64,000 nt of DNA from Astrocystis sublimbata (GCA_022453515.1 JAJNNY010000023.1:372001-436000), one strand, 5' to 3'. Shown: positions 12,315 through 26,300, counted from the stretch's first letter. Notes: generated by a model from the letters alone, not told the origin. Numbers and translations: made by a program.

Positions 12315-13815
12315 GGCGGATCGAGTCGATGGGTGGGCGCGTGCGAGGGGATCGCGATATTTGGATGTCGCGTCGTTTGGCCGTCGGGTGTTGGGCCTGT
12401 CTGGGTGGGCGCAACTCCTTGACGTCGTAGTTACCTACCTAGGTAGATAACCACCAGCTGTTGGCATGCGTTGCTGATTTAATGACATACTAATTACTGC
12501 GCGCAGTCTTTGAGGCTCGGTGGAACATAAATGCCGCGAGTGGTTGGAAGCAAGATGGAGGGATTCCACCACCACCAACCGTGCAGGCTGAAATGCGCAC
12601 GCTTGACTACCTCCATGAAGGTAGGTAGGTACCTACCCAGTACCTATGTATCTCAGGTAGGTGGTGCACCAATTTAGGTACTTTGAGGTAGCAGATGATC
12701 AGATCCGACCTTGCGACAAGGTTCCGTTTCGGCCCAGTCTTATCGTTATCGCTATCGCTATCCAGTGCCAAGAACTGTGAGACCGGGAACGATTGGTATC
12801 AGGTATCAGGTACTTAGGAGGTATCTAACATTCGACCGCATACTATTAGGCCTTACCTAGTCTACGCTGCCCTCAACCTCGACATTCCATTGCAGTGTAT
12901 AGCACTTGAGACCAAACCTTAGCCTGAGACCAAAGCCTGCGGGCGTCATCACGGCCCAATCGAAGACAATGAGTTTCTCAGCAGGGATCAACAACCACCG
13001 TACCTTACCTTAGGCGGGTATCTATGCATAGCACAAGAGCTTACCTACTCCTACTCGTACACGTTCCTCCCCAGGATCCATGATGGAGGTAATGAGTACC
13101 TTACCCACCTAGGTAGGTGCAGGCGATGCCATCTCGGCCAAGGCACCTAGAGAGCCATACAGAAACATTTGACGCCAGAAGAATCCGCTCTAGGTTTATT
13201 TTTTAATAGATACCTAACCGAGAACCTACCTCCTACTTACGAGTACATGATCTACGTCTGTCGAGGGCAAGATCGGCGGTGCCTGTCGCGAGACGATGGC
13301 ATGCATGCTCGCATGGATCACCACGTCCCGTTCCCATCTTTTCTACCCGTCTGTGGCCGATTGTCCGTGACTCTACCATTTCCACGACACCTATTCCAAG
13401 CTATGGGGAGATAGAGCAGGACAACTGGGGGGGCAGGGGCTAAGTCAGTAGGTAATGCCGGACAATATCGGCTACTACTTAGCTACTTAGTAGGTACCCT
13501 CACTCGTCCTCGCGGCAGCGGGGTCGTGATATGATCTCCAGTGGACGGGCGAGGACGGGCTGCTTCGACAAGTGGGTGGGCAACTTGGATCGCTTCGAAC
13601 TTCGGCCACTTAGTCTAGCTCGTTAACACCCACAAGGCCGATTTACGGAGGTTACTTTTCATTAGTCTGGTCCCCGTTGCGTACATCGAATATGAATGAT
13701 CAAATCTGCTGTGTCTTATCATGTAGCTAATCATACTCTAGGTGTTCTTGCCTTCATGTGTCTCAAGCAGAAGCTCGGCTGTGATATGACCCGAATAAGA
13801 GGACAGTAACAATCG
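12315..13815. promoter_or_regulatory. Divergent intergenic region between SR140 and the amadoriase-like gene
   Basis: 1.5 kb separating two genes that point away from each other, so it must hold both promoters. It carries several CCTA/TAGG motif copies (12431-12446, 12618-12663, 13095-13121). No coding sequence was recognised. Precise elements cannot be assigned from sequence alone. Confidence 0.5.
12618..12663. repeat. Cluster of GGTAGGTACCTACC motifs
   Basis: A palindromic GTAGGTAGGTACCTACC core followed by further CCTA and TAGG units within 46 bases of the SR140 divergent spacer. Confidence 0.5.
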
Positions 13816-15715
13816 ATGGCTCACCTAGTTTGTCCCATTCCCACCGTCCCTGGAGCCGACAAGGCTCCCGATGTGCCTGAGCTCCCCAGGGATGAGAAAA
13901 CAGCTTCTGATGGAGGGGTAGGTGGGTATGAGCCGCCCAAGAGGTGAGCATCCCACGCATTGCCCTGCTCAACGTAGTGTAGTGCAGCACGATTACGACG
14001 AATGTTCCAAGGATCGTATGGACTGGACAAGCTGACAGCCGTTTTCTTTCTCCCTCGAAGTATTCTGATCGTGGGATCGGGCGTCTTCGGCCTTAGCACA
14101 GCCCTATCACTAGCACGCCGCCCCGAGATCCCCACGGAGACGGCTATAACCATCATCGATCGCTCCCCCGACGCCGGCGTCTTCCCCGCCCGTGATGCCG
14201 CCTCCATCGACTCGTCGCGGATCATCCGTGCCGACTACTCCGACCCCGTATACACCAAGCTTGCAGGCGAGGCCCAGGCCCACTGGCGCCGCGCCCTCGA
14301 GGATCCCAATTCTCTCGGCGGTGACGGACGTTACCACGAGTCCGGGCTTCTCCTCGCGGCTGACTCTGGTGGCGATGGCGCGACAGTGCGCCCCGACGGA
14401 CACTCTACTGGCCTGGGCTACACGAAGCGCAGCTGGGTGAACGCGCTGGCGCTGGCGCACAGCGAGGGTCGACCTCTGTCATCTGTCCGCCTCCTGCCTA
14501 CGCCTTGGGCGATAAGCAAGGCCTCGCTCACCGAGGGTGAGTGGGCTGATTGGGGTTATCTGAATGCTGCGGCAGGGTGGGCCGATGCGGAGAGGAGCAT
14601 GGCGTGGCTGTACAATGAAGTCGTGAAGACGGAGCGAGTGACCTTCGTGAACGGGCTTGTGGAAAGGCTCGAGACCGAAACAGGGGATCCGCCAGCTAAA
14701 GAGCAGCGTGTCAAGGGTGCCCGCCTCTCGGATGGTCGAAACTTCTCCGCGGATCTGGTAATTCTGGCAACAGGAGCGGTACGTGACCATTCACCCCTCC
14801 TCTTTCTAGCAAGTCGGAGAGGCACGAAAGCGCTGCAGAATCCCGCATGAGGAGCAACTCTATAGAGTCAATGGTAATTACTAACACAAGTTTTCATAGT
14901 GGACACCAACGCTCGTGGACCTGGCAGGTCAGGCCGTTGCGACGGGCCAGTGTCTCGCGTACCTCAAATTAACAGACGAGGAGCAGGCGAAGCTGGCAGA
15001 CATGCCTGTATGCTTAAACCTAACCGACGGGTGCTTCGCGATCCCACCAGTGAACAACGTATTGAAGTTCGCGCGCCATTCGTACGGATACCTGAATCCG
15101 CAGCCCGTGGCCCACGCACCACTCATGGTTTCTTCTTTCCCATCAAATCGAGAGGACGAAACTCAAAGCAAGCCCAGCAGCACAAAGACAATCTCGCAGC
15201 CATGGACCCACATCACAGACCCGTCTCTCGCCATACCCGCTGAAGGCGTCAACGACCTCCGTCGCGCTCTGCGGCGCATGTTTCCATGGCCCGAGTTGGC
15301 CGAGCGCCCCTTCTTCAAGACGCGTCTGTGCTGGTACACCGACACGCCGACGGGGGACTGGATAATAGACTACCACCCTTCTTACAAGAATCTCTTCGTA
15401 GCCACTGGCGGCAGCGGCCACGCATTCAAGTTTCTGCCCATCCTTGGTGAGAAGGTGGTAGATTGTCTGAATGGTATGTGTCCCGAGGAATTGCGGGAGA
15501 AATGGAGGTGGAAAGGCAGCATTGCGAGCAGTGGGAACGCCGCACCAACAGACGATAAGCAGACGACCAAGCCTGACGAAAAGTTTACTCAAGAGGCAGA
15601 AAGCCTCCAAAAGGACCTAGCTGTTGAGCGCGGTGTCGCAACCGAGGATGGGAGTAGAGGGGGGAAGCCCGGTCTGGTTCTACACGATGAAATGGTGAAA
15701 AGCGGAAGGGGCTGA
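13816..15715 (+). CDS. FAD-dependent amine oxidase, amadoriase/sarcosine oxidase family
   Basis: Three exons (13816-13943, 14061-14778, 14900-15715) give 553 residues with matching phases. The first exon adds a 42-residue leader. The dinucleotide-binding motif is ILIVGSGVFG at about residues 44-53, and RLCWYTDTPTGDWIIDYHP near 424-442 carries Cys426. In monomeric sarcosine oxidase and fructosyl-amino-acid oxidase this Cys holds FAD covalently. GGSGHAFKFLP follows, as in the family's C-terminal FAD loop. Such enzymes oxidise secondary amines, including Amadori products, sarcosine and pipecolate, producing hydrogen peroxide. No C-terminal peroxisomal SKL is present; the protein ends in a charged tail (MVKSGRG) about 75 residues beyond the catalytic fold. 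The family is sure; the substrate is not. Confidence 0.88.
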
Positions 15716-16678
15716 GAGTCGTACACCCACTGTTGTACAGAATCGGGCACCATGCCACCATATTGATTAATGAGATACGAAGGCTCCGTGTCCGTGGCCT
15801 GCCTAATTCAGGAATACGGAACTGGAGTTGAATGAAGGCTCGAAATTCATAGTGTCGATAAGTCCACAAAAAATGGGCACAAGGTGGAGGGCGGGTGCAA
15901 AAGATCAATTACACTTGAATGCAGCCACAGGAGTAATATACTTCCTGACAGTCATTTGTATTCTCTACTCGAAAATATGTTTGATCGTGGGCTAACCCAC
16001 AAATCAAGTCGAAGGATGCCGGGGCAGTGGTTTGGCTAGGCACCGAAGAGTCCACAAGCTCATACGAATATGTTACTAGGTAGTTACACACCAACCAACA
16101 TATTCCCCTAGACATCCACGACGCATGCAATGCACGTACCAGAAAACGAATGCCTTTCGGCAATCAGTAGACTGTATGCGGCTATGGAGATTCTCAATGT
16201 GCCAGCAAAATATACGATGCGAAGCTTCATCCTCCAGATCTACTGGAAGAAACAGGCATTCTGTCGTCTTTTTTTTTTTCTTCAACGAGCCGAATTAGAC
16301 AACACAGCGGTACTAGCGCAGTGCTGTCGAAGAATGCATTGTGCAATCTGTCTTGTTCATCTGACCAGACGTTTTCTGCGAAGAGACAACTTCGTTCTGG
16401 CCTTGTCCTGTTTAAAAGCCACCCCCTGTATGAACGCCGATGCAATGCTGTGATGGAAAGAGTCAATGTTACAAGTGGCAATATCCGCGGCCATGAGGAA
16501 TAGGCAGAAGACCTCAAGCATCCACGTTGATGCGACGCCACAAATCGCAGGTAACAGTCATGAAGTCGTCAAATGGTTGGGCACTCGTACAAGAGTGAGT
16601 AGGCGGGAGAATTTTGTAGTCGGCGTTCAAGAGAAGAGCACTTGCGACGTGCTTTACTCGACGACCAACCCAAGCCAT
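15716..16678. other. Convergent 3' intergenic region
   Basis: This lies between the 3' ends of the amadoriase-like gene and TBP. Only short, domain-free open frames and a T12 run near 16269-16280 were seen. It should contain the 3' UTRs of both genes. Confidence 0.5.
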
Positions 16679-17609
16679 CTAAACCTTGCGGAAATCTATG
16701 GTAATTAGTTGATGTTCGATGGCCCGGATTTGAAGGACGTGGATTCACCTTGAAGCACCGGATATATCATCTCGAATGCTTGATAGATCTCCTCACGCAC
16801 TTTGGCGCCTGTCAGGACAATTTTGCCACTGACAAAAATCAAGAGTACGATCTTGGGCTTGATCATACGGTAGATCAGACCAGGGAACAGCTCAGGTTCA
16901 TAAGAGCTGAAGTTGTGGTGACGAGAAGCGAGACCTTCAAGACGAATGGGGAATTTGATGTCGCAACTGCCCACAATGTTCTGGATCTTGAAATCGGTGA
17001 ACTTCGCGTTGAAACCAAGCTTCTGGATAATGCGAGCATATTTCCTGGATGCAAGCTTGGAATCATCTTCGGACTTGGCGCCGGTGACGACCATCTTGCC
17101 GGAAGCGAAGATGAGAGCGGTCGTTTTAGGTTCACGAATACGCATGATGACAGCAGCAAAACGCTGGTTTGGTCAGCCAAAATGACATTCATGAATGTTT
17201 TGAGTCCACGCTCTGCCATGGTCGTACCTTTGGATTGTACTCAGCGTTTCTCGCATGCAGCGCGATCGTCTTGAGATCCAGACGGCAATCCAGGTTGACC
17301 GTGGCGACGATGTTTCTTGAGCATGCGAGTAAGCTTGAATTCAAATCACACTCTTGGTGCAATGTATACGTACTGCAAAGTAGGAGTTAAACCACTCCCA
17401 GCTTGGGTGGCAGCAGGCGTCGCAGCGGGCGTCGCGGGAGTCACCCCGGTCCCATTTGCAGTCTGGCCACCTGGTGTGCCATTTGCAAGGCGCTGGTTGT
17501 CGAATGGAGGCGTGAGCTCCGTGGCCGCGGTGGGGAAGGAGAGCGAGCCCGGTGCAGTGAATGCTTTGGCTTGCGCTGCAGTCGAAGGATGCGACTGGAG
17601 GGAATCCAT
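16679..17609 (-). CDS. tbp: TATA-box-binding protein (TBP)
   Basis: The general transcription factor TBP, the DNA-binding core of TFIID. Four exons: 17374-17609, 17228-17315, 16749-17163 and a 17-nt last exon 16679-16695, with introns of 58, 64 and 53 nt. The total is 251 residues, the usual fungal length. The N-terminal 70 residues are low-complexity (Ala, Pro, Thr). The conserved core has two repeats, the first with [20 protein letters not shown] and [20 protein letters not shown], the second with [20 protein letters not shown]. The last exon supplies the C-terminal DFRKV, which completes the canonical end. Without it the frame reads into intron. The start ATG at 17609 was chosen because the earlier in-frame codon is GTG. 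A further intron in the 5' leader is possible (an acceptor-like CACGCAG lies just upstream) but unproven. Confidence 0.93.
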
Positions 17610-20600
17610 TGTGTCCGATACGCCTGCACGTGGAGCCACGTATATCCGCTGCGTGGAAAAACCGGGCTATGGAGATGAGGTCAGACACGCAAAGTCAAAT
17701 GAAGTTGTGATACAAGCAAGATGTTTAGACTGACACCAGTCATGAGTAGGAACATAAAGAAGAAGCGTGTGGTAGGCGGGATTGGGAACACGGGAGTGCG
17801 AGGCCGAGTGTACGACTCTCAAGTTTGTCTGTAAATAACACACTGGCTGGAACAACCATAAACACGGACCCCTCGCTGGTTGATGCCAGTTGCCAGGGCG
17901 TCGGGCGTCGGGAAATGATGAGCAGTGAGAGCAAGCCTTACCAGACGAGAGAATTGGTGGAGATAGACAAGTCAATGCCTCCCCAGCAATAATTCTCAGC
18001 ACTTATTTGGCGATAGAAGACTTCCTATCGAAGCACACACGATGGCACGAGGTTCGAGCTTCACTGCCCTTACTCTAGCCAGGTATCGCACAATCGTGCG
18101 GATCTTGGCGAGATACGAAGCGCAAGGGATCAAAGAACCGTCGAAGTCGAGGAATCAATCGGGATTCGAACGACGATGGCCGGATGTAACACGAGGTTCG
18201 GAATCTTGTCTATTGCGATCTGTTTCTTCTTCTGACTACACTGCACTATGTCCTGTGCGGCGCGGAGTGCTACCAGTATGACTGGAAGGACGATGGGACG
18301 AGAGAGCGGGTGGGTGCGGGGCGGCGGGTCGACCAAGTCCCTCAACAGGATCGACGAACAATGAAACAAAGAGAATGAAGGCGGTTGCAGGTGCAGCCGA
18401 GGCCTTCAGGTTCTTTGTTGCGCCTTCCGCTTTGGTTGTTGTCACCTATGTTAGGTAAGGATGGGTGAGCAGGAGCACCGGCAGTGAGGCCAGTAGGTAA
18501 TGTGGGTATGTGTGGGGGTGGGTCCCAGATGACTGAGGCGCGACGATGACGACGGGGAGTGATGAAAATAGTATTACGGTGCCAGACGTTCTTTGAACAA
18601 ACAAGACAGCTGGCAGTAGCCGAAATGGGTGATTACGTAAAGTTAGAGTGGGGCGTTGTTGGGAGGGATGATTTATGACGGGACTTTCGGTCCGGGTATC
18701 GGCGCAGAACTTTGCAATGGGTGAGGTTGAGGGGATGTCGCGCTTCTTATAATTTTTGGAAGCCAGCCTCCTTCGTGGGCCATCCACTGACTTTCAGGCC
18801 GCTACGCCCCCCCCCAGTGTGGCGCCCGTCCCCATATCACTACCCTAAGTTCATGCTTGCCGCATCGGTGGGCCGCTAGCAGCATGACCGCCAATGAAAA
18901 CACAGATTCGCCCCCTGATCTGTCTGCTTTATCCTGGCTCGCCACAAGCTCTTGGTTCCTCCAAGTCACTTTTATTCCCTTCCCTTTCAACTTCTATTTC
19001 ACTCCATCCACGGCGAAGAGCGATCTCTCTTCAACCTGCACCCATCCTCGCCATCTGCCATTGCTGCTCTGCACTGCGTGCACCTCACTGCGCAATCACC
19101 TTCGTCCCCATTCTCGCTTCATTTGCTGTTTACTCAATCCTCCCATCTGGCTCAACGCTTTTCAGTATCGCAGCCCGTCAGTACCAGCAACGAAGAGTCA
19201 AGAGAGCAAGAGCATGACTCGGCTACGGAGTCCCAGTGGCGGCGGCCGCCAAAACACCGCGATTGCGTGTTCATGCTGCCTGGAACTACCTTATCCTCTC
19301 CGCACTGTGGTCGATAGGCGACGGATTACAGCCTACGGTTCTGATTGGCCCAGCTTCGATGCGCAGGTGAAGTCTAGATTGGATGGGCGTGTGTCAGGAA
19401 GGGTTTTAGACCCCCTAGAACACCGCTAGCCAACCTAGGTAAACTCACACCTACAATCTGCACTCCTTGAAACGCCGCAATCAAGCGATTTTCCACCCTT
19501 CACCCCTTTTTCGTTGCTTGTCCCTCGACGCCATCTCGTGTTTTTGCTTTCTCGACGCAGTTTAAGTCCAATAAACGCGTACCATCCAAACCTCAACCGC
19601 CATGTCCTCAACACGATTCAACTCTGCTCTTAAGCAAAATACGATCTTTCTCATCACCTTGTTTGCTGCCGCTAATGAGGCAAGATTGATCGAGTCAAGC
19701 TGCCTGTGGTGGTATTCATCCAAAGCCAGCACTGACTGTCCTTGTTCGCACCGTGCTATCGCGAGTACCGTCTCCGTCCGTACCTTGTGCGACGTCGTAG
19801 CTGACATTGCGGGTCTCTTTTGCCTGCACTGTTCTTTCTTGGTTGCGTCGATCGCTCACTCGTAAGTCGCAATTTTCATATCGGTGGTTTCGGGGGCCGG
19901 GATTGTTTGTCACCGTCCAGCCGCGTATTTGCCTCGATGCTACCATTCATCTTACCACATCCTTCGCACCCCGACACCCGACTGCATCATTGTTCATGAT
20001 ATCTTCTTCACCCTTGTGACATCTTTTTGTCGACCGCCAACACTGGTATCCCCACCAAGTCGACCACTTGTGATATCATCGCCCGGCGTGTTCGAGATTG
20101 AGGACACGTTGATTGAGAATGGTGGACCAGCGAGTTGCTGCTAGGTCAGTACGTAATTTCCTTTGTTCCCGTGGATACCGGCGTTGATTGGTAGACACGA
20201 GGAGAATTCAGTGGGGATTATGGGCTCAAATTGAGACCATTGGTCATAACAGGCTTCCACCCCTTCCCTCATCTCCTATCCCTTCCCTTGGGCGCTTTTT
20301 CTCGAGCCACCCCCTTGCTAGCTGCCAACGTAGCCTTGTTCGGACTGATGCTTCTTTTCGTCGAACGTTCCGGCAACTGCTCCCAGCCACCCTGGTCTGC
20401 GCTTGGGGTTATGACTCACTCACAGCCTCATGCTTTGCACATTATTTCCTGCACTCTTCTACCATTGAGGTCAACTTCGCCCGACTTGCTTTTCAAATGG
20501 TTGTGCCTTTTTTCTCGATATTTTGTGGTTTCGACCTAACCTCTTCCGAGTATGAGTCCATTCCATTTAGAAATGCATTGCGTGTTCATGTACATCTAAT

Positions 20601-20934
20601 ACGAGGCAAGCAGTCGCTAGGACACGCTTCTTCACGTGTGTCGGTCGCGACGCGGCAGGCGTAATACAAGCGCTGTTAAGCTCTCTCGGCCAATGCAGGT
20701 AAGCCCATGCTGCACAAACCTGTGGCGGGGAGACAATTTCTGAAGCAATCAGAGTTTGCAAGAACCGGAAGTACTCTTAGGTATACAGTTCCGTGCACTG
20801 TGACTCACCAAATTGAAAATTTGTTCTGGGGCGCGGCCTTTACCACCTCCAAGATGGGCAGGGCCCACCGACAACACCACAGCCAACCAGATGAGCCAGA
20901 TTCACTACTACTCCGGGCAGCATCGTCGATTTAA
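17610..20934. other. Gene-poor region upstream of TBP with pyrimidine-rich leaders
   Basis: About 3.3 kb without a supported gene. The plus strand from about 18950 to 20550 has long C/T-rich stretches like a fungal promoter and 5' leader. A favourable start context (CAACCGCCATGT) occurs at 19602, but the frame closes after 87 codons and shows no domain. The region could hold an unrecognised short gene, a long leader whose coding part has been lost, or a non-coding transcript. The 5' leader of TBP lies at its left end. Confidence 0.4.
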
Positions 20935-21860
20935 CAATGACATAACTTACAATTGAATTGTGACATAAGTTAATCAGAGTCCTGAGGCCTCCCTAGCAGA
21001 TGGATATATAGTTCGCTCCTACCTAGTATCTTGTCAAGACATATGCGTCAGTGTATTCTATTGAGATGCAGTGGAACCACTCATAGGACTGTGCACTCAT
21101 TGAATTGCGTCAACAAAGTAAGTTGCCAAGTAAAGGCTCAATAATATATCTATTCCACCTGCACATTGGTAAGTAACTTGTTCATTAAAGGTCGTTATAC
21201 TACCTACGGTACTATCCATGGGCACAACGAAGCATCGTTGAATTGATATCGATAAAACATTGGCTTAAATCCACTCCGCTCAAAGAAGTTGGCTGTTAGG
21301 TGACGTAGTAATAAATTGTAGTTGAATCATCTACCCACAAACTAGGCACAGTCAATACATATTAGCCATAAGCGACTTCAGCATTATTCGTCTCTCAACT
21401 TAAGGATAGAGTAGATAGTCGAATACCAACTCAAAAGCTGGGTATCAAAATGACCACAACCTAACTCACTTAGGTCTTGGCACGTGTCTTTATCACTAAA
21501 GGTCTGTCTTACATTTAGGAATGTGTCCACGTCCTACGGTACGTGATGCAAGTAATAGTCAACATTCATTCAATGAACCTACCTCGCGTAGCATAGACTC
21601 CATGGACAAGATGCATTAAAGCAAAGAATTAAGAAACAACTATACTTTAGAATGGATATATTGACTTTATCAACGGTTTTCGATATCCCTCCTCATTATT
21701 ACCACAGCTATGTTATCGTGAAACATTACACCTTATCCAGATTTGAGGGAGAGGGGGAATTGGAACATTCAAAAATATTACATGAAGGAAGAAGCCGCTG
21801 GAATACAGTCCAACGAAAGCCACGTTAGCAACTGCACGCCGCAGGGTGGAGGAGAGTGCC
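20935..21860. other. Low-GC block without genes
   Basis: About 0.9 kb of visibly AT-richer sequence, with many TA dinucleotides, stops in all frames and no terminal repeats that I can see. This is the look of old repeat DNA altered by repeat-induced point mutation in ascomycetes, but without a second copy in the window the origin is unproven. Confidence 0.4.
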
Positions 21861-23371
21861 ACCCACCGGGCCGAGGACAACAGCAGACGCCGTTGGACCG
21901 GCTACGATGAGAATAAGAATGGGTAAGTACTGCACGGTAGGTATGAGGCCCTTCCAGGATTTTTACCTATTAGCAGCCGAAAAACTCTGGTCGACAATCC
22001 AGGTATTCCCTAGTATTACGACGCGAACGCGGGAACGCAGGCCAGGTTCGTAGTGTGACCTCTTCCCAAGCCTCTGGTTACGATAATGATTATCGTCTGC
22101 ATTGCAGTATAGACATGTGATTGGGAGGGCAGCATGTCCGATAGCGCACCAGAGTCTAGACCGGCTACGGTCGGCGCGATCTGGTTCGCCCAGGACACTG
22201 AATGCTACCCCGATGCGGCAAGCTAAGGCGTGGGTGGCCTGCACAGGATGCTGCATGGTACCTGGTCCTGGCCCGGGGCTCCTTGGGGCTCTTCTCCAGC
22301 CAACTCGCCAACCCATGCGACATACCGGCACTACTCGGTAGTCTATATGCGTGAATGATGGCACGTATGTATACACCGAACAATATACTTATACTTAGTG
22401 TGAATCCCTTCCCCGCGGACATATGGACACTATGGACGCCAGCCGCTCTCCCCGCTGACGGTATTACATTGAATTGGGCCTGGAAGATGGTGAATGCGGT
22501 ATGTGCACGGCTGCTCGGGGCCAGCTCAAGCTTGGGTCGCCAATATGGCTCCTCCGTGTATAGGGCCGGTCGCCGGCGGTGGGGACCTCTGCCAAGCCTC
22601 GATAGGACAATAACGCCATCGCGAGGTTACCGAGGACTGACCGCTCCGTGACGACAGCACGGCCACACTTGCTCGCGCATTGGAAAATAATGGCCTGGGG
22701 AATAAGCCGATTGACATTGGTCACTTAGAATGAGGGTTGGTTTACTATATGTACCTAGGATTAGATTGTACCTAGTCGCCCACTTAAGGTAGGCAGCAAG
22801 ACACTCTCTACTTAGCACCTTAGGTAAAGTACTAAGGTAGAAGGTAGAGAGGTAGGTGGCTTAACAGTAGCGGCATGTAGGTTACCGGGGAAAAGAAATG
22901 GGGACCCTGAACGTGGTGCGCTCATCGTGGCTCTGCAAACGTGGGCGGCACCTTCCAGAAACTTGCATCAATGGGAGCATGACGGAGTCTGTACGACTGC
23001 TGTACGGGAAATCCTGATTCCTACGTAAACTTTGAACCGGCCTCTGCTACACTGCATATCCCATATCCCACGAAGTGCCTACTTACCTAGGTACTACCTC
23101 CTTCCTTGCAGAGCATCCGCTGCATCTAGAGTCTCCAGAGCTTGCGCCGACACTCGCACTTATCTATCTATCTGCCTCTTCTCTCTTTGGCAAACCCTGC
23201 TCTTGGAGTCTGGTCACCCCCGAAATTCCCAAGTCATCGCGGCTGGTGGAAGTCGCTACCCCTTCCCTTCCCTTCCAAAAGACAATTTGAGAATAGCTGC
23301 CCTGCACCTCGTGCAAAGACCCATCCGTTTGTGGGGGTTATATTGAACCTTGAAGCCATCGGATTGCAAGG
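21861..23371. other. Promoter side of the NRPS-like gene
   Basis: GC content returns to normal. Open frames are short and overlapping, with no domains. CCTA/TAGG motif copies occur around 22750-22860. C/T-rich leader sequence (about 23080-23280) leads into the start of the NRPS-like gene. Confidence 0.45.
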
Positions 23372-26300
23372 ATGACTGTGATCGATATCAACAAGGACCT
23401 TTCGGCACTCTTTTCGAGCCAGGTCAAAGCCACCCCAGACCTCGTGGCCTTGGAGGATGGCTCCACAAGCTTGACTTATGCCGAGCTCGATGCTCGTGTG
23501 CACAGACTCGCCAGTCGCCTCCAGCAGAAAGGCGTCGGCCGTGACAGTCTGGTTGGCATTCTGATGGGCCGGAGTGCTGACTATGTGATATCGTGTCTTG
23601 CAGCCCTTAGAGCCGGAGGGGCCTTCCTTGTTCTTGAACTTGCATATCCCCCAGGCCTCTTAGCCGACGTCCTGGAAGATGCCCAGCCGGTCATCGCCAT
23701 CACCCAAACGACTTACGCCGGCCAGATTACGGGCCGTGTTCCGTTGATCATCCTAGACGATGAGGAATCAGCAAGAGTTGATAGCAACTCTCTCGATGAA
23801 TCCATGAATGGATTGCAAGCTGCGCCTGTCGATGATCTTGAACGGCTCGCCTTTGTGTCGTATTCCTCGGGCACCACGGGGCGTCCCAAGGGAATCGCCA
23901 ACCCTCATCGTGCCGCTGTCCGCTCATACGATCTGCGCTTCGGCCTGAGCGACCTCAAGCCTGGGGATCGTGTGGCATGCAACGTTTTTTTCATTTGGGA
24001 GATTCTACGACCTCTCCTTCGGGGAGCCACGGTAGTGCCAGTGCCAGATGAGAAGAGCTACGACCCTGTGGCGCTTGTCGAGTTCTTACAGTCGGAACGA
24101 ATAACTGAAACGCTTATGACACCTACTCTGCTTGCAACAATTCTGGCAAGGCACGCAAACTTCGGGACTCGTCTGAAGGACTTGCGAACTGTATGGCTCA
24201 ATGGAGAAGTAGTCACTACTGATCTGGCACGAAGGGGCCTTCGTGCTCTTCCCAACGCACGTTTGCTTAACGTTTACAGCGCTAGTGAGACGCATGAGAT
24301 AGCATGTGGTGATATCAGGGAGATGTTCGACGACGAAGCTCAGGTTGTTCCAGTAGGGGCCCCCTTCGACCTCGAGCACACCTATATCGTGGACGAAGAA
24401 GGCAACAGAGTGGAGAATGGTGTCAGTGGAGAGCTGGTAATTGGAGGCAGCCTCCTAGCACGAGGGTACCTCAATTTGCCCGAAACTACGGCAAAGGCGT
24501 TTCTTCGGGATCCGTTTGACTCAACACCCGACGCTCGTATGTACAGGACGGGCGACACTGCCAGAATGCTCGCGTCGGGCCATTTGGAGATTACAGGACG
24601 TGTTGGATCTATGATCAAGATCCGAGGCTATAGTGTGCAACCGGGAGCCGTTGAGCACGCCATTACGACAAATCTTGCTTTCAGCCAATGTGCTGTTGTT
24701 GCCCATGGCGATGGCCTGGACAGGCAATTGGTAGCATATGTTGTGGCGGATGCTGAAGTGACGGAAGACCGTCCAGCCGTATCCATTGACGATGCCGGTT
24801 TCAGCCCAGAAGCAAGACGAATCTTATCAGGACACTTGGCACACTACATGATACCAACGATCTGGGTTCAAATGGATGTTCTCCCTACTCATGAGGTATC
24901 TGGAAAGGTAGACACGAAGCGCCTCCCATCCCCGACGCGTGCTCGAGATCCACAAGCCAACGGAAAGAAGGAAGAGACCGACCAGAAGATTACACTCAAC
25001 GATATCGCTAAAATCTGGGCTTCAGTCTTGAATATGCCACACGCGACCATCATGCAACAAGAGCATGGCTTCTTCGACCTCGGAGGACACAGTCTAGCAT
25101 TAGTTGAGCTCATCACGAGACTGACAGGTACTTATGGCTTCCCGGTAGCCCTCGCTCGCCTTGCCGGAAACCCAACACTTCAGGGGCATTTAGAAGTTGT
25201 GCGAGATGCGCGCGACGGCCACACAGCAGCCGTGCAGGCCGATCTGCCTCGTATACTACAGGCGGACTCTGTTCTCAATGATGACATTCAGCCCAAATCA
25301 ACGAAGATGCAGCGTCTTAGCGAAGTGGACACTGTCTTATTGACCGGAACAACCGGTTACCTCGGAGGTTTCCTACTCCATACGCTAATCGAAACGACCA
25401 CTGCGAACATAATCTGTCTTGTTCGTTTCACTGATCTCAACGGAGACAGGAACCAGGCGGGTGGTATGGCCCGGGTTCGCGGCAATCTGCTAGATTTAGG
25501 ACTATGGAATGACTCCATGCTTGAACGCATTGAGATCCTCCCAGCAAACCTGTCTAGGACACGGCTTGGTCTCTCACCGGACGCTTTCAACGAATTGGCG
25601 TCCCGCGTGCAAGTCATCATCCACTCTGCTGCGACAGTCAACCTTGTGTACCCTTACGCAGCTATGCGTGGTGCCAACGTGACTGGTACCAGGGAGATCC
25701 TGCGGCTTGCTTGCAAGGCCGGGGCAACTGTTCATCACGTCTCGACGAACGGTGTCCTCCCCAACTCTACCGAGGGTTGGTCTGAGGATGCGATGGTCGA
25801 TATTGACGCCGTCCCGGAAAAGCTGCTGGACGGATATGGGCAGACGAAATGGGTGGCTGAACAACTTGTACTTGCCGCTGCGGATCGGGGTCTTCCAGCG
25901 AGGATTTATCGCCCTGGGACGATCAGCGGCCATAGTACCTCAGGCTCGTCGAATACCTACGACCTTCTTAACGCGTTGGTCGTTGAATCACTTCAACTTG
26001 GCCATGCCCCAAACGTCGACGGGTGGTACGCGGAGATGACGCCGGCAGATTTTGTCAGCAAGGCGATTCTCTCGATTGCCGATGTCGCTGACACGGAGCA
26101 ACGCGTTTTCCACCTGGGCGACCCGAACCCACTTCCTACGAAGGAGCTGTTTGGCATACTGGGGGAGCTAGGGTATGCTACGACGCCCCTCGACTGGGTG
26201 GATTGGGTTGCGCGATGGAACGAGCAGAGAGGCTCTCGACCGGGAGATAACATCTTCACAGTCGACATCCTCCGCCGCGGCATGCCCACGATTGAGGGTC

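Noticed and set aside
18150..18185. GGGATTCGAAC, like the T-arm of a minus-strand tRNA
   Set aside because: No pairing acceptor stem, D-arm or anticodon arm at the needed distances.
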